DNA from: Clostridium ljungdahlii
Lineage (GTDB): Bacteria; Bacillota; Clostridia; Clostridiales; Clostridiaceae
Direction of reading: 5' to 3'
NCBI RefSeq assembly: GCF_001636845.1
Contig: NZ_LITT01000013.1
Coordinates: forward strand, 38,896-102,895
DNA: 64,000 bases
Made by a program: the position numbers and the translations under genes
Notes under the pieces: model-generated
The model's input: only the letters and a program-made list of their open reading frames with translations
Databases searched by the model: none
What the model was told of the DNA's origin: nothing
In this document: piece by piece, positions 1 through 9,057 of the stretch
How positions within the stretch are numbered: position 1 is the first letter of the stretch
Layout of the letters: every line of letters starts with the position of its first letter

Positions 1-345
1 GGAGCAGGTGTTCTGCTTATACTAGGATCTAAGGCTTCTAGCGCTATTTCGGCAGTAGCATTGATATCTATATCAAATGGAGTATTATGTCTTACTATGG
101 GTGGATATTATTCAATGCCAATGATTTTCTCTTCAACTAATGCAGGTAAAATTACTGGACTTTATGCAACTTTTGCAACAATTGGAGGTATATTAGCTCC
201 ACTTCTTACTGGAATTATGGTTGACGCTCACGGATATACAAGTGCACTTTACTTAGGTGCAGGAATATCTATACTTGGTGCTATTATATTACTTACAAGT
301 ACAGTTCGTCCTATTGTACCTATAGCTGAAAGAGGAAATAATTAA
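1..345 (+). CDS. MFS permease, C-terminal part (cut by window edge)
   Basis: The reading frame is open from the first base, so the gene starts upstream of the window. The visible part, about 114 residues, is almost entirely hydrophobic. It has small-residue-rich helices (GGYYSMPMIFSSTNAGKITG; ATFATIGGILAPLLTGIMVD) typical of the last four membrane helices of major facilitator superfamily transporters, followed by a short charged tail. The substrate cannot be told from this part. An organic-anion or sugar-acid type MFS is plausible but unproven. Confidence 0.75.
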   Translation, partial: GAGVLLILGSKASSAISAVALISISNGVLCLTMGGYYSMPMIFSSTNAGKITGLYATFATIGGILAPLLTGIMVDAHGYTSALYLGAGISILGAIILLTSTVRPIVPIAERGNN

Positions 346-423
346 AGTAAGTTTATTCTAGAAATATTTATTTTGATAATGATTTTATCTAAGGGATAGA
401 AAAGTATTAAGAAATTTGTTAAT

Positions 424-460
424 AAGCATCGGATGAAGTTTGAGACTTTGTCCGATGCTT
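424..460. repeat. Hairpin AAGCATCGGA / TCCGATGCTT
   Basis: A 10-bp perfect inverted repeat with a 17-nt loop, 80 bp after the permease stop. No T-run follows, so it is a poor intrinsic terminator. The CATCGGAT core recurs at the end of the family B elements (59389-59398) and after rubrerythrin (1741-1751), so it may be a relic of that repeat family. Confidence 0.45.
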
Positions 461-545
461 AAAGCTATTTACTTTAAGCAAAATAAGTAGCAATCTAAAG
501 ATAGCAGTAAGTGGTAAAATTTTTACATAAGGAGTTGTTGATCAA

Positions 546-932
546 ATGGATTTTAGCAAGCTATTTAAAATTGGAAGCACATATGTTAGTGAGTATATAG
601 TAAAGCTTGAAGATACAGCTAATTTTATTGGAAATAAAGGTGTTGTTATGTTATCTACGCCTGCTATGATAAAGTATATGGAATATACAACTTTACATAT
701 AGTGGACAATGTTATACCTGAAAATTATAGACCTGTTGGAACTAAAATTGATGTTGAACATATAAAACCAATACCTGTAAATATGAAAGTTATTATAAAA
801 GTAACATTAATATCAATTGAAGGTAAAAAACTGCGTTATAATGTAGAAGCTTTCAATGAAAAAAATTGTAAAGTAGGTTTTGGAATATACGAACAACAAA
901 TAGTTAATTTAGAACAATTCTTAAATAAATAG
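546..932 (+). CDS. Hotdog-fold thioesterase, FlK-like
   Basis: 128 residues, the size of a single hotdog domain. The pattern matches the FlK / acyl-CoA thioesterase-like subgroup: an N-terminal strand, then a central helix (TPAMIKYMEYTTLHIVDNVI), then GTKIDVEHIKPIPVNMKV and a final long strand pair. Family members hydrolyse acyl-CoA thioesters in the cytoplasm. The acyl group here is unknown. The ATG is preceded by AAGGAG at good spacing. It stands alone between the permease and rubrerythrin. Family assignment is by residue pattern only. Confidence 0.7.
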   Translation: MDFSKLFKIGSTYVSEYIVKLEDTANFIGNKGVVMLSTPAMIKYMEYTTLHIVDNVIPENYRPVGTKIDVEHIKPIPVNMKVIIKVTLISIEGKKLRYNVEAFNEKNCKVGFGIYEQQIVNLEQFLNK

Positions 933-1188
933 TAAAAATTAATAAAACAGATAAATTTTTTGAATTATTTAGGATAAAAATATATATGAAGCATTTGTCT
1001 AAAGGTTTTAAAATTGAACCTTCCAATCAAGTAAGAATAAATAGATTATAGTGTACCTATGATGTATTTATTTCATATAAAATAAAATTATTTTATAAAA
1101 ACTATTGCAAAACAATAATTAATATTATATAATAACTTATGTCAAGGGAAATGAAAATTATATGAAATAACCTAAGGAGGAATTTTAA

Positions 1189-1734
1189 ATGAAAAAATTT
1201 GTTTGTGCTGTTTGTGGATATGTTTATGAAGGTGAAAATCCACCAGAAAAATGTCCTGTATGTGGTGCACCATCAGATAAATTTGTTGAAAAGGCAGAAG
1301 GCGAAATTAGTTGGGCAGATGAACATAAAGTGGGCGTTGCTAAAGGTGTAGATGAAAAAGTATTAGAAGAATTAAGAGCAAACTTTACTGGAGAATGTTC
1401 TGAAGTAGGGATGTACCTTGCTATGAGTCGTCAAGCTGATAGAGAAGGTTATCCTGAAGTTGCAGAAGCATATAAGAGAATAGCATTTGAAGAAGCAGAG
1501 CATGCATCTAAATTCGCAGAATTATTGGGAGAAGTAGTATTACCTGATACAAAGAAAAATCTACAGATGAGAGTAGATGCAGAGACAGGTGCTTGTAAAG
1601 GTAAAAAGGATTTAGCTACTTTAGCTAAAAAATTAAACTATGATGCAATTCATGATACAGTACATGAAATGTGTAAAGATGAAGCAAGACATGGAGCTGC
1701 TTTCCAGGGATTGTTGAATAGATACTTTAAATAA
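1189..1734 (+). CDS. Reverse rubrerythrin (rubredoxin domain first)
   Basis: 181 residues with reversed domain order. The N-terminal rubredoxin-like iron site is C6-x2-C9 and C22-x2-C25. It is followed by a ferritin-like four-helix diiron domain, with E69/E72, E102-x2-H105 and E165-x2-H168 as likely ligands. This architecture is that of clostridial reverse rubrerythrins, cytoplasmic NADH-linked peroxidases that also reduce oxygen and are made strongly under air stress. The ribosome site AAGGAGG precedes the ATG. The upstream 100 bp is very AT-rich with near-palindromic TTATATAATAA-like stretches that could hold a PerR site, which is not provable by eye. Confidence 0.92.
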   Translation: MKKFVCAVCGYVYEGENPPEKCPVCGAPSDKFVEKAEGEISWADEHKVGVAKGVDEKVLEELRANFTGECSEVGMYLAMSRQADREGYPEVAEAYKRIAFEEAEHASKFAELLGEVVLPDTKKNLQMRVDAETGACKGKKDLATLAKKLNYDAIHDTVHEMCKDEARHGAAFQGLLNRYFK

Positions 1735-1755
1735 ACAGTAGTCATCGGATAAATG

Positions 1756-1799
1756 AAAATGACTGGCATACTAATTAATTAGTGTGCCAGTCATTTTTT
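1756..1799. terminator. Bidirectional terminator
   Basis: Perfect stem AAATGACTGGCAC-type arms (1757-1772 with 1782-1798, one wobble) followed by T6 on the plus strand and preceded by A4 for the minus strand. It lies between the convergent rubrerythrin gene and the secreted-protein gene ending at 1805. The adjacent GTAGTCATCGGATAAA (1738-1753) matches the terminal motif of repeat family B. Confidence 0.85.
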
Positions 1800-1804
1800 A
1801 TATT

Positions 1805-3079
1805 TTATGCTAAATACATAAAATAAGACATAGCATCTTTTGTTTCAGTTGCAAAATCTATGTTTCTCTTATGGTATGCATCACCGGTGTAGTCATAACC
1901 TTGATTATCGCAAATATAAGCATAATCAAAACTTTTTGGATCTGCCCACTTCATGAATGTATATGTATGAGTAGGGCCATTTCCATAAGAAGTAGTAAAA
2001 CATATGTCTCCTGGCAAAAGTTTAGATAAATCTGTACAAATCTGCCATCCTCTGCTTTGAAGTTGAGATGTAAGTTGATTAGTATTTGCTACAGATTCTG
2101 GAAGATCAGTCATTCCAGCTCTTCTAAGAGCTTCACTTGCATAAAACACACAGTTATTGCTTGTGTCTCCACCGTGAAGTTCGATAGCTCTGTCTAGTAC
2201 AGATTGTCTATTATCATAATTCATAAGATAATTATAAAGGTTTGTCCCAATTTGAGATTGAACTCTATAGTCATTCATAATAGATGGTACAGGTTCAAAT
2301 GCTTTTATAGTTAAATTTAATGTTACTGGTTTACTATATCCATCAACAGTACCTGTATAAGCATATACACCTGGTATGCTTGTCATGTCTACGGACTTGT
2401 CCCAAGATACATTTACAGAAGTAGTAGTATTATTTGACATTTTAGCAGTTACCTGTGTAGGTAAAGTGTATTCATCTTCCTGATTTATAGTTACACTTAT
2501 GTCATCTATGGAAGATATAACTGGTGCTGTTTTAAATTCTACTATAGTAGGATTTCTAAGTGTTCTGTTGTATCTAGATACTATATTTCCACTTATAGTT
2601 AAGGTATAGTCTGTGTCTGGATTACAAACATTCGTAGGTGATACAATAACCGACATTCCGTAATCTGTTGAAGAAAAAGTTAGTGGAACATCAGTATTAT
2701 TGTTATCAACTAGTCTTATCTTACCGCTTAGGGAATTTATATCTACCGGCTGATTAAAGCTTATTTTCCATTTTTTACTTACAGGAATGCTGACTTTTAC
2801 AATAGTATCATAATTCGTGCTTTGGTTGACGTTTGAATTAGCTTTTTCTGGAGTATTGTTCTCGCTAGTGCTTTTATCATAGCTGCTATTAGTGTTACCA
2901 TCAATAGTTTTTGAATTAGAAATATCTTTATTAGTATCTAAACTAGTTGAAGCGGTAACAGTTGATACTTCAGAAGACTTGTCCATATTATTTGCAGCTA
3001 ATGCAATTGTGCAGTGAGAGCCTTGAGCAATTGCATAAATTCCGCAAAATAATACGAAGTTTTTAATAAGTTTCTTCAC
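1805..3079 (-). CDS. Secreted Ig-like protein with C-terminal papain-like cysteine domain
   Basis: 424 residues with a GTG start 10 nt after AGAAAGAAG. A Sec signal peptide covers about residues 1-29 (cleavage likely after ALA). Next come a Ser/Thr/Asn-rich linker (30-95), a SbsA-type Big_5 Ig-like domain (about 97-187) and a second bacterial Ig-like domain (about 190-262). The C-terminal domain of about 160 residues carries NNCVFYASEALRRAG, GPTHTYTFMKW and DNQG, which fits the Cys-His-Asn layout of CHAP/NlpC-P60-like cell-wall amidases and peptidases. It probably acts on or at the cell wall. The catalytic assignment is inference from the motif order. Confidence 0.7.
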   Translation of the reverse strand: MKKLIKNFVLFCGIYAIAQGSHCTIALAANNMDKSSEVSTVTASTSLDTNKDISNSKTIDGNTNSSYDKSTSENNTPEKANSNVNQSTNYDTIVKVSIPVSKKWKISFNQPVDINSLSGKIRLVDNNNTDVPLTFSSTDYGMSVIVSPTNVCNPDTDYTLTISGNIVSRYNRTLRNPTIVEFKTAPVISSIDDISVTINQEDEYTLPTQVTAKMSNNTTTSVNVSWDKSVDMTSIPGVYAYTGTVDGYSKPVTLNLTIKAFEPVPSIMNDYRVQSQIGTNLYNYLMNYDNRQSVLDRAIELHGGDTSNNCVFYASEALRRAGMTDLPESVANTNQLTSQLQSRGWQICTDLSKLLPGDICFTTSYGNGPTHTYTFMKWADPKSFDYAYICDNQGYDYTGDAYHKRNIDFATETKDAMSYFMYLA

Positions 3080-3486
3080 TTTTTAATCGCTTCTTTCTAT
3101 TTTGATTTTAATTTATGTAAAAAATATGCCATATCTATTAAGTTAAATTTTATCTCATTACTCCACCGAACTTTGTAAAAGTAATTTGCACAAAATCATA
3201 GACTTTAGTTCTCTGCTTTTTTTCAAGGCGGGGTAAAGAATAGAGGTATCTCTAGATAAGTTCAATAGACTTAGGCATATTTGCTTATAATTTTTCATGT
3301 AAAAGGGCAAAATTATAATAACAAATAAGAGTATAGCATAATATTAATATATAGTCTATATAGCTGATAATATACAATATTCTGAAGGCGTATAGACGAT
3401 TAAATTAAGGCATTTTCAAAGAAATAGCCATCCAGCGAGTATGATAGTCTTTTTTCTTTCAAATGCCTAAAAGAGGAGAATTTTCT
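3080..3486. other. Intergenic region, divergent promoters, nothing recognised
   Basis: About 400 bp between divergent genes. It is AT-rich, with a local GC patch around 3225-3245 (CAAGGCGGGGTAA). I compared it by eye with c-di-AMP and c-di-GMP riboswitch cores, because the minus-strand gene looks like a wall hydrolase, and found no convincing match. Confidence 0.3.
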
Positions 3487-4314
3487 TTGAAGGAAAGAGC
3501 ATTTAGTAAATTAAAGGAATTTATTTTTAGATTTATACAAGACGATGTATTAGCATTGGCTTCACAACTTGCATATAGCTTATTATTTTCTGTTTTTCCT
3601 TTTTTAGTATTTTTTATAAGCCTTATAGGGTATAGTGATATAAGTAGTAATGATATACTCCTAGTTTTAAGTAATGTATTACCTAAAAATGCACTGGAAT
3701 TAATGGAAAATACAGTAATTAAAACTGCTAATAGCAAAAATATTGAACTTTTATGTTTAAGCTTAATTCTTACACTATGGGCGCTATCAGGTGGATTTCA
3801 TGCCGTTATAAAAGGATTGAATAAAGCGTATGATCAAAGAGAAACTAGATCTATATTTAAGACATATACTATATCTATACTATGTACCCTAGGAGTAACG
3901 TTAATAATATTATGTACTTTATTGTTTTTAGTATTTGGGCAAATGCTTGGAAGTTTTTTAGCTCTTAAGTTAGGACTTTCCGAGGGATTTGGATTTTTAT
4001 GGAATATATTACGATATGTTATTATATTTTTTGGAACCATATTTATATTTGCAGCAGTCTATATTTCTACCCCAAATGTAAGGCTTACGTGGAGAAAGGT
4101 ACTACCAGGTGCAGTATTTTCCACTATAGGCATCGTAATAGCTTCTATGGGTTTTGCTTTTTATGTAAATAATTTTGGGAATTATTCTAAAATTTATGGA
4201 AGTATAGGAGCCGTAATAGTGCTTTTAACTTGGCTTTTTATTTTGTCTACAATAACTATTTTAGGAGGAGAGTTTAATTCAGTATTATTTAAAAAAGAAA
4301 AAAATAGATTTTAG
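3487..4314 (+). CDS. YihY/BrkB family inner membrane protein
   Basis: About 275 residues, six predicted membrane helices. The family signatures are ALASQLAYSLLFSVFPFLVF, LWALSGGFHAVIKGLNKAYD, PNVRLTWRKVLPGAVFST and the closing YGSIGAVIVLLTWLFILS plus ILGGEFN. The family was once mislabelled ribonuclease BN and its transport role is undefined. The start is taken as TTG at 3487 because AGAGGAG lies 8 nt before it. The in-frame ATG at 3463 has no ribosome site and would add eight residues. Confidence 0.85.
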   Translation: MKERAFSKLKEFIFRFIQDDVLALASQLAYSLLFSVFPFLVFFISLIGYSDISSNDILLVLSNVLPKNALELMENTVIKTANSKNIELLCLSLILTLWALSGGFHAVIKGLNKAYDQRETRSIFKTYTISILCTLGVTLIILCTLLFLVFGQMLGSFLALKLGLSEGFGFLWNILRYVIIFFGTIFIFAAVYISTPNVRLTWRKVLPGAVFSTIGIVIASMGFAFYVNNFGNYSKIYGSIGAVIVLLTWLFILSTITILGGEFNSVLFKKEKNRF

Positions 4315-4366
4315 CTGTGTTTTCCGTGTATCAGCACATCTACTTGTATAAGTTTCTCAAAGTTAT

Positions 4367-4433
4367 ATCAAGTGATTCTTAGGTTCATATGGAGTTTGCT
4401 TATAATTATGGCTTTCTCCAGTTGAACCTTATA
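4367..4433 (+). repeat. Interspersed repeat C, copy 1
   Basis: The stretch starting ATCAAGTGATTCTTAG and ending GAGTTTGCTTA-ATTATGG recurs in inverted orientation at 59068-59112. Here it forms a hairpin (GGTTCA..GGAG with CTCC..TGAACC, 4382-4428). No coding potential. Confidence 0.5.
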
Positions 4434-4499
4434 GAAGATAGGGGTGTTAATAATTGTAGCGGTGGGATAAAAAGGTTTTTATATAAAATTAAAAATATA

Positions 4500-4527
4500 T
4501 TGACAAAACTTTAAGTAGTTGTATAAT
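4500..4527 (+). promoter_or_regulatory. Sigma-A promoter for cysK leader
   Basis: TTGACA (4500-4505), a 16-bp spacer and TATAAT (4522-4527), about 50 bp before the T-box stem I. Confidence 0.8.
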
Positions 4528-4574
4528 ATAAATATAAATCATAGTAAAACACTCAAGAATACTTTGAAAAAGAA

Positions 4575-4820
4575 AAGTAACTTAAATTAAATTTTGCAGA
4601 GAAGAAACGGTTGGTGAAAGTTTCCAAATTAAGTTTAAGTGAAGTGCCCTTTGGAGTTATGTGGTCGAATTAATAGTAGATTACATCGGGTTCACCCGTT
4701 ATAGTGGTAGAACATAGCGCTGTGTTCGATCAAGAGCTGGATTTTTTAAAAATCTAATTAGAGTGGAACCACGGAGTATAAACTTCGTCTCTATATAACA
4801 TATAGAGATGGAGTTTTTTT
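4575..4820 (+). promoter_or_regulatory. T-box riboswitch (tRNA-Cys type) upstream of cysK
   Basis: The conserved T-box sequence AGAGTGGAACCACGG is at 4760-4774. It is followed by a terminator hairpin with arms TCTCTATAT / ATATAGAGA (4789-4808) and T7 ending at 4820. Stem I contains the AGAGAAG and GGTGAAAG motifs (4598-4620). The likely specifier context GAAGTGCCC (4641-4649) reads UGC, a cysteine codon, which agrees with the cysK-cysE genes downstream. Uncharged tRNA-Cys should stabilise the antiterminator. The specifier is by inspection, not by a covariance model. Confidence 0.9.
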
Positions 4821-4884
4821 GATTTCAAAGTAAATTTCATTCTTAAAATATTAATTTTTATATAAAATTTTGGGAGGTATTAAA

Positions 4885-5796
4885 ATGATATTTACTAATG
4901 CTATAGACATGATAGGTAATACACCTTTGTTTAAACTTGATAATTTTAAAAATGAGGATGCAGCTGATATATATGTTAAACTTGAAAAATTCAATCCTGG
5001 TGGAAGTATTAAAGACAGAGCTGCCCTTGGTATGGTTGAAAGAGCTGAAAGAGAAGGACTTTTAAAAAAAGGTGACACAATAGTGGAGCCAACTAGTGGT
5101 AATATGGGAATAGCTCTTGCAATGATAGGAAAATTAAAAGGATATAAAGTTACAATTGTAATGCCAGAAACTATGAGTGTAGAGAGAAGAAATATGATAA
5201 AGGCTTATGGGGCAGAATTAGTTTTGACAGATGGAGCTAAAGGCATGAAAGGAGCTATAGAGAAATCCTATGAAATTGGTAAAGATAAAGAGGGTTACTA
5301 TATACCACAACAGTTTATAAATACTGCTAATCCTAAAAAGCATTATGAAACTACAGCAGAGGAAATTTTAAAGGATTTAAAGGATGTAGATGCTTTTGTA
5401 GCTGGTGTTGGTACAGGAGGAACAGCAATAGGAGTAGGGGAAAACTTGAAAAAGCACAATAAAGATGTAAAGGTAGTTGCAGTAGAGCCAGCAGGTTCGC
5501 CAGTTTTATCAGGAGGTAAAACTGGAGCTCATAAAATACAAGGCATAGGAGCAGGGTTTGTACCTGATATTTACAAATCAGAAATTGTAGATGAGATTAT
5601 AACTATAACAGATGAAGAAGCTTTTAAATATGCTAGACTTATGGGAAAAGAAGAGGGAATACTAGTTGGTATATCTTCAGGAGCTAATATAGCTGCAGCA
5701 ATTCAAGTGGCAAAAAAACTTGGAAAAGGTAAAAAAGTAGTAACTGTAGCACCAGATGGAGGAGAAAAGTATCTATCCATGGGATTATATGATTAG
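4885..5796 (+). CDS. cysK: Cysteine synthase A (O-acetylserine sulfhydrylase)
   Basis: 303 residues, PLP enzyme of fold type II. It makes L-cysteine from O-acetylserine and sulfide in the cytoplasm. Visible motifs are [12 protein letters not shown] near residue 40 (the PLP lysine), TSGNMG near 68 (acetate loop, usually TSGNTG, so T to M here), [10 protein letters not shown] (phosphate binding) and [11 protein letters not shown]. The ATG at 4885 follows GGGAGGT. The in-frame TTG at 4870 overlaps the ribosome site and is rejected. It is the first gene of the T-box unit with cysE. Confidence 0.95.
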   Translation: MIFTNAIDMIGNTPLFKLDNFKNEDAADIYVKLEKFNPGGSIKDRAALGMVERAEREGLLKKGDTIVEPTSGNMGIALAMIGKLKGYKVTIVMPETMSVERRNMIKAYGAELVLTDGAKGMKGAIEKSYEIGKDKEGYYIPQQFINTANPKKHYETTAEEILKDLKDVDAFVAGVGTGGTAIGVGENLKKHNKDVKVVAVEPAGSPVLSGGKTGAHKIQGIGAGFVPDIYKSEIVDEIITITDEEAFKYARLMGKEEGILVGISSGANIAAAIQVAKKLGKGKKVVTVAPDGGEKYLSMGLYD

Positions 5797-5803
5797 TTAG
5801 TAT

Positions 5804-5962
5804 GTAATTCAATAAATTCACAGTTCACAATTTTGGTGGATTTTTCTATGATAATGTTAGGAAGAACTTAAAAGCTAAGTAAAATGTGCGTTAAATTTTT
5901 AGAATTTCTATGATAACATAAAAATCATCCTTAATTGTGGATTGTGCATTATGAATTGATTA
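5804..5962. repeat. MITE-like inverted-repeat element between cysK and cysE
   Basis: About 159 bp with imperfect terminal inverted repeats of roughly 50 bp. The left arm (5804-5853) contains CACAGTTCACAATTTTGG and GGATTTTTCTATGATAA. The right arm (5906-5962), read in reverse, contains GCACAATCCACAATTAAGG and GATGATTTTTATG. It has no ORF. The sequence type (AATTGTGGATTGTGCATTATGAATTG) is a common style of non-autonomous element in clostridia, by memory. It does not carry a clear terminator, so cysE may still be read from the T-box promoter. Confidence 0.6.
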
Positions 5963-6021
5963 CTTAGTATTATTTCTATATTAAGTCAAAATTTGAGCAA
6001 TAAATTTGAAGGGAGAAAACA

Positions 6022-6615
6022 ATGAGAAACCCATTTAGGCTATTAGCTTATGATATTAAAAATGCTATGAAAAATGATCCAGCGGCTAGAAATCCGTTAG
6101 AGGTTTTTATATTATATCCTTTTATTCATGCCTTGATACAGTATAGGATATCACATTTTTTCTATAAGAAGAAATGTTTCTTTATTGCTAGGTTAATATC
6201 ACAAATTGCTAGGGGTTTAACTGGAATAGAAATACACCCAGGGGCTAAAATAGGAAAGGGATTATTTATAGATCATGGCATGGGTGTTGTTATAGGTGAA
6301 ACTGCAGAGGTTGGAGATAATGTAACGCTTTATCATGGAGTGACTTTGGGAGGAACAGGAAAGGATACAGGAAAAAGGCATCCTACAGTAGGAAATAACG
6401 TATTTATAGGAAGTGGAGCAAAGCTTTTAGGCCCAATAGTTGTAGGCGATAATGTAAAAGTGGGTGCAAATTCAGTAGTTTTGAAAGATATACCAGCAAA
6501 TTGTACTGTAGTAGGTATACCAGCTAAAGTAGTTAAGGCTGAAAGTAATACTGTTATAGAAATAAAAGACTATGCAGGAAGAAGAAAAAAGATATATAAT
6601 GAAATGATAATATAA
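6022..6615 (+). CDS. cysE: Serine O-acetyltransferase
   Basis: 197 residues, the short EpsC-type form. It acetylates L-serine with acetyl-CoA to make the CysK substrate. After a helical N-terminal domain (1-70) comes a left-handed beta helix of hexapeptide repeats ([39 protein letters not shown]). The catalytic His is in FIDHG, with [10 protein letters not shown] after it. Start ATG with AGGGAG 7 nt upstream. It follows cysK by 225 bp, most of which is a MITE-like repeat. Confidence 0.95.
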   Translation: MRNPFRLLAYDIKNAMKNDPAARNPLEVFILYPFIHALIQYRISHFFYKKKCFFIARLISQIARGLTGIEIHPGAKIGKGLFIDHGMGVVIGETAEVGDNVTLYHGVTLGGTGKDTGKRHPTVGNNVFIGSGAKLLGPIVVGDNVKVGANSVVLKDIPANCTVVGIPAKVVKAESNTVIEIKDYAGRRKKIYNEMII

Positions 6616-6639
6616 TTTCTATATAAGCAGGTGGAAGGT

Positions 6640-7617
6640 TTGAACTATAAAGAAGATATACTGAGTTACTGTAATAAAATTGGATTGGATACTGTAGGAT
6701 TTACAAAATGCAGAATATTCACCGAATTAAAAGATTATTTTAAATATAGAAAAGAAAATTTGCTTGAAAATGAATTCGAAGAAAAGAATATTGAAAATAG
6801 AGTTAATCCATATGTATATATGGATGGGGGAAAGACAATAATATCAATTGCCTTTCCCTATTTATTTGAAAAACAAGATGAGGGAAATATAAGCTTTTCT
6901 CTATATACTAGAGGAAAAGATTACCATGTAGTAGCACGTTATTATTTACAAAAAGTGTGTAATTTTATAAAAGGTTTAGGGGGAAAAGCTGTATACTTTG
7001 TAGATAGCAATTCTCTTCCTGAGAGATATATAGCTTTTCAGTGTGGAATAGGATTTATAGGAAAAAATAATATGATTATTACAGATAAATATGGATCTTA
7101 TGTTTTTTTAGGAGAAATAATAACTGATATAAAAGTAGAAACTGATATCCCACTAGAAAGTAAGTGCGGCCACTGTAATCTATGCCAAACATCATGCCCT
7201 ACAGGTGCTTTGCTTGGAGATAAAAATTCTAATATATGTATGTCATATATAACTCAAAAAAAACATATAGATAATAAATGGTTTTCGCAATTTCAAGGAA
7301 GATTATTTGGATGCGACACTTGCCAAAAAGTATGTCCATATAATAGTAAGGTTGCTTTCTCTAATATACAGGATTTTAAGCCTTTTGATTTTATGAGTAG
7401 AGTTGATTTAAATGAAATTGTAGATATGGATAAAAAAATATTTACAGAGAAATACAAAAACACATCCTGTGGATGGAGAGGTAAAAATATTATTCAGAGA
7501 AATGCAATTATAAATATGCTTACATTAAATAAAAGTATTAATTTGGAAGATAAAAGCATAAGGTCTACCTATGTAAAAGATTATTATGATAGACTTTTAC
7601 AGGTTTTAAAATTATAA
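6640..7617 (+). CDS. queG: Epoxyqueuosine reductase
   Basis: About 325 residues. It is a cobalamin-dependent iron-sulfur enzyme that reduces epoxyqueuosine to queuosine in tRNA wobble position 34. Two [4Fe-4S] motifs are seen near residues 178-245: CGHCNLCQTSCPTGAL and CDTCQKVCPYN. The upstream region has the QueG-type YFVDSNSLPERYIAFQCGIGFIGKN. The start is chosen as TTG at 6640 with AGGTGG 5 nt before it. The GTG at 6631 lies inside that ribosome site. It is closely spaced after cysE (24 bp). Confidence 0.92.
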   Translation: MNYKEDILSYCNKIGLDTVGFTKCRIFTELKDYFKYRKENLLENEFEEKNIENRVNPYVYMDGGKTIISIAFPYLFEKQDEGNISFSLYTRGKDYHVVARYYLQKVCNFIKGLGGKAVYFVDSNSLPERYIAFQCGIGFIGKNNMIITDKYGSYVFLGEIITDIKVETDIPLESKCGHCNLCQTSCPTGALLGDKNSNICMSYITQKKHIDNKWFSQFQGRLFGCDTCQKVCPYNSKVAFSNIQDFKPFDFMSRVDLNEIVDMDKKIFTEKYKNTSCGWRGKNIIQRNAIINMLTLNKSINLEDKSIRSTYVKDYYDRLLQVLKL

Positions 7618-7680
7618 TTTATATGAGAGAGGTACATTTAAAAAAGTATACCATATATAAAAGAAAGGGTGGATTTATTT

Positions 7681-8382
7681 ATGATTTCTCCATGGATGGT
7701 CAAGCTAATGGGACATCTCCCTAAAGGACTTTTAACTTATATTTCAAAAAAGGTATTAAGTGGTTACTTAAATAGATGTGCAGATATAAAAGTAAAAGGC
7801 ATTGAAAATCTAAATGAAGTGGAAAGACCTGTAATATTTATCTGCAATCATTTAAGTAATTCTGATGCTCTCGTATTGAGTAGAGTACTTAAATCAGAAA
7901 ACCTGACTTTTGTAGCAGGTAAAAAACTGAATCAAAATTCTTTAACTCAGCTTGGTATGTGCATTACAAAGACCATCAATATAAAACCAAATAGTGCGGA
8001 CAAGGATGCTATATCTAAAGTTATAAATACCGTGAAAAACGGTAATAATATACTCATGTTTCCTGAGGGAACGAGAAGTAGAACAGCAAGCTTAGCAAAA
8101 GGAAAAAGAGGGGTAGTTTTAATACAGAAGCTAACTAAGGCTGCAATTCTTCCTATCGGTATCTCTGGTACTGAAAAGCTTTTACCTATAAGTGACAAGG
8201 ATATGGCTCTAGAAAGTTTTCATAATGCAGAGGTAAATGTAAACATAGGAAAGCAGATAGATATACCGCCCCAAAATAAAGGCGAAAACAAACATGTATA
8301 TGAAGACAGAATATCTGATTTATTTATGAAAAAAATAGCAGAACTTTTGCCTGAACAATATAGAGGAGTATACAAATCTTAA
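7681..8382 (+). CDS. plsC: 1-acyl-sn-glycerol-3-phosphate acyltransferase
   Basis: 233 residues, membrane-associated. It makes phosphatidic acid from lysophosphatidic acid. Motif I NHLSNSD (NHxxxxD, near residue 60) and motif III FPEGTRSR (near 127) are intact, followed by the AAILPIGISGTEKL segment. The ATG at 7681 has AAAGGGTGG 8 nt upstream. The GTG at 7669 is within that site. It lies in a same-strand run queG-plsC-nth with short gaps. Confidence 0.9.
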   Translation: MISPWMVKLMGHLPKGLLTYISKKVLSGYLNRCADIKVKGIENLNEVERPVIFICNHLSNSDALVLSRVLKSENLTFVAGKKLNQNSLTQLGMCITKTINIKPNSADKDAISKVINTVKNGNNILMFPEGTRSRTASLAKGKRGVVLIQKLTKAAILPIGISGTEKLLPISDKDMALESFHNAEVNVNIGKQIDIPPQNKGENKHVYEDRISDLFMKKIAELLPEQYRGVYKS

Positions 8383-8397
8383 TGAAGGTGATAAAAG

Positions 8398-9042
8398 TTG
8401 AATAAACAAAATATAGATAATATATTGAAAGTATTGAAAAAAACCTATCCAGAAGCCACATGTGCATTGAATTTTGGATCTCCTTATGAATTGCTAGTGT
8501 CCACTATGCTTTCAGCTCAATGCACTGATGTAAGAGTAAATAAAGTTACATCAGAATTGTATAAGCAATATAATACTCCTGAAAAAATGATATCTTTAAC
8601 AGAGGAAGAATTAGGAGGAAAGATAAAAAGCTGTGGCTTTTTTAGAAATAAAAGCAAGAATATACTTTCAACTAGCAGAGAACTTGTTGAAAAGTACGGT
8701 GGAGAGGTACCACATACTATGGAACAATTGATAGAACTTCCAGGAGTGGGTAGAAAAACTGCGGATGTTGTTTTGTCAAACGCCTTTGGAGTTCCAGCAA
8801 TTGCAGTGGATACTCATGTATTTAGGGTATCAAATAGACTTGGAATTGCAAAAGGAACTACTCCTCACAAAGTAGAAATGGAACTTATGAAAAATATACC
8901 CAAAAGTATGTGGAGTGATTCACATCATTATTTAATATGGCACGGCAGACGTATATGTAAGTCAAGAAAACCTGATTGTGAACACTGCCCTTTAGCACCT
9001 TACTGTGAATACTTCAATCATCCAGAGGAAATTAAGTCTTGA
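8398..9042 (+). CDS. nth: Endonuclease III (base-excision DNA glycosylase/AP lyase)
   Basis: 214 residues, full length for Nth. The helix-hairpin-helix ELPGVGRKTADVVL carries the catalytic Lys, the catalytic Asp is in AVDTHVFRVSNRLG, and the C-terminal [4Fe-4S] loop is C-x6-C-x2-C-x5-C (CKSRKPDCEHCPLAPYC). It removes oxidised pyrimidines. It starts with TTG after GAAGGTGA, 15 bp downstream of plsC. Confidence 0.96.
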   Translation: MNKQNIDNILKVLKKTYPEATCALNFGSPYELLVSTMLSAQCTDVRVNKVTSELYKQYNTPEKMISLTEEELGGKIKSCGFFRNKSKNILSTSRELVEKYGGEVPHTMEQLIELPGVGRKTADVVLSNAFGVPAIAVDTHVFRVSNRLGIAKGTTPHKVEMELMKNIPKSMWSDSHHYLIWHGRRICKSRKPDCEHCPLAPYCEYFNHPEEIKS

Positions 9043-9057
9043 AGTTTAGAACTTATG

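Noticed and set aside
3080..3462. Possible c-di-AMP or c-di-GMP riboswitch before the secreted wall protein
   Set aside because: A GGCGGGG-like patch was tempting but the conserved cores and pairing of either class were not found.
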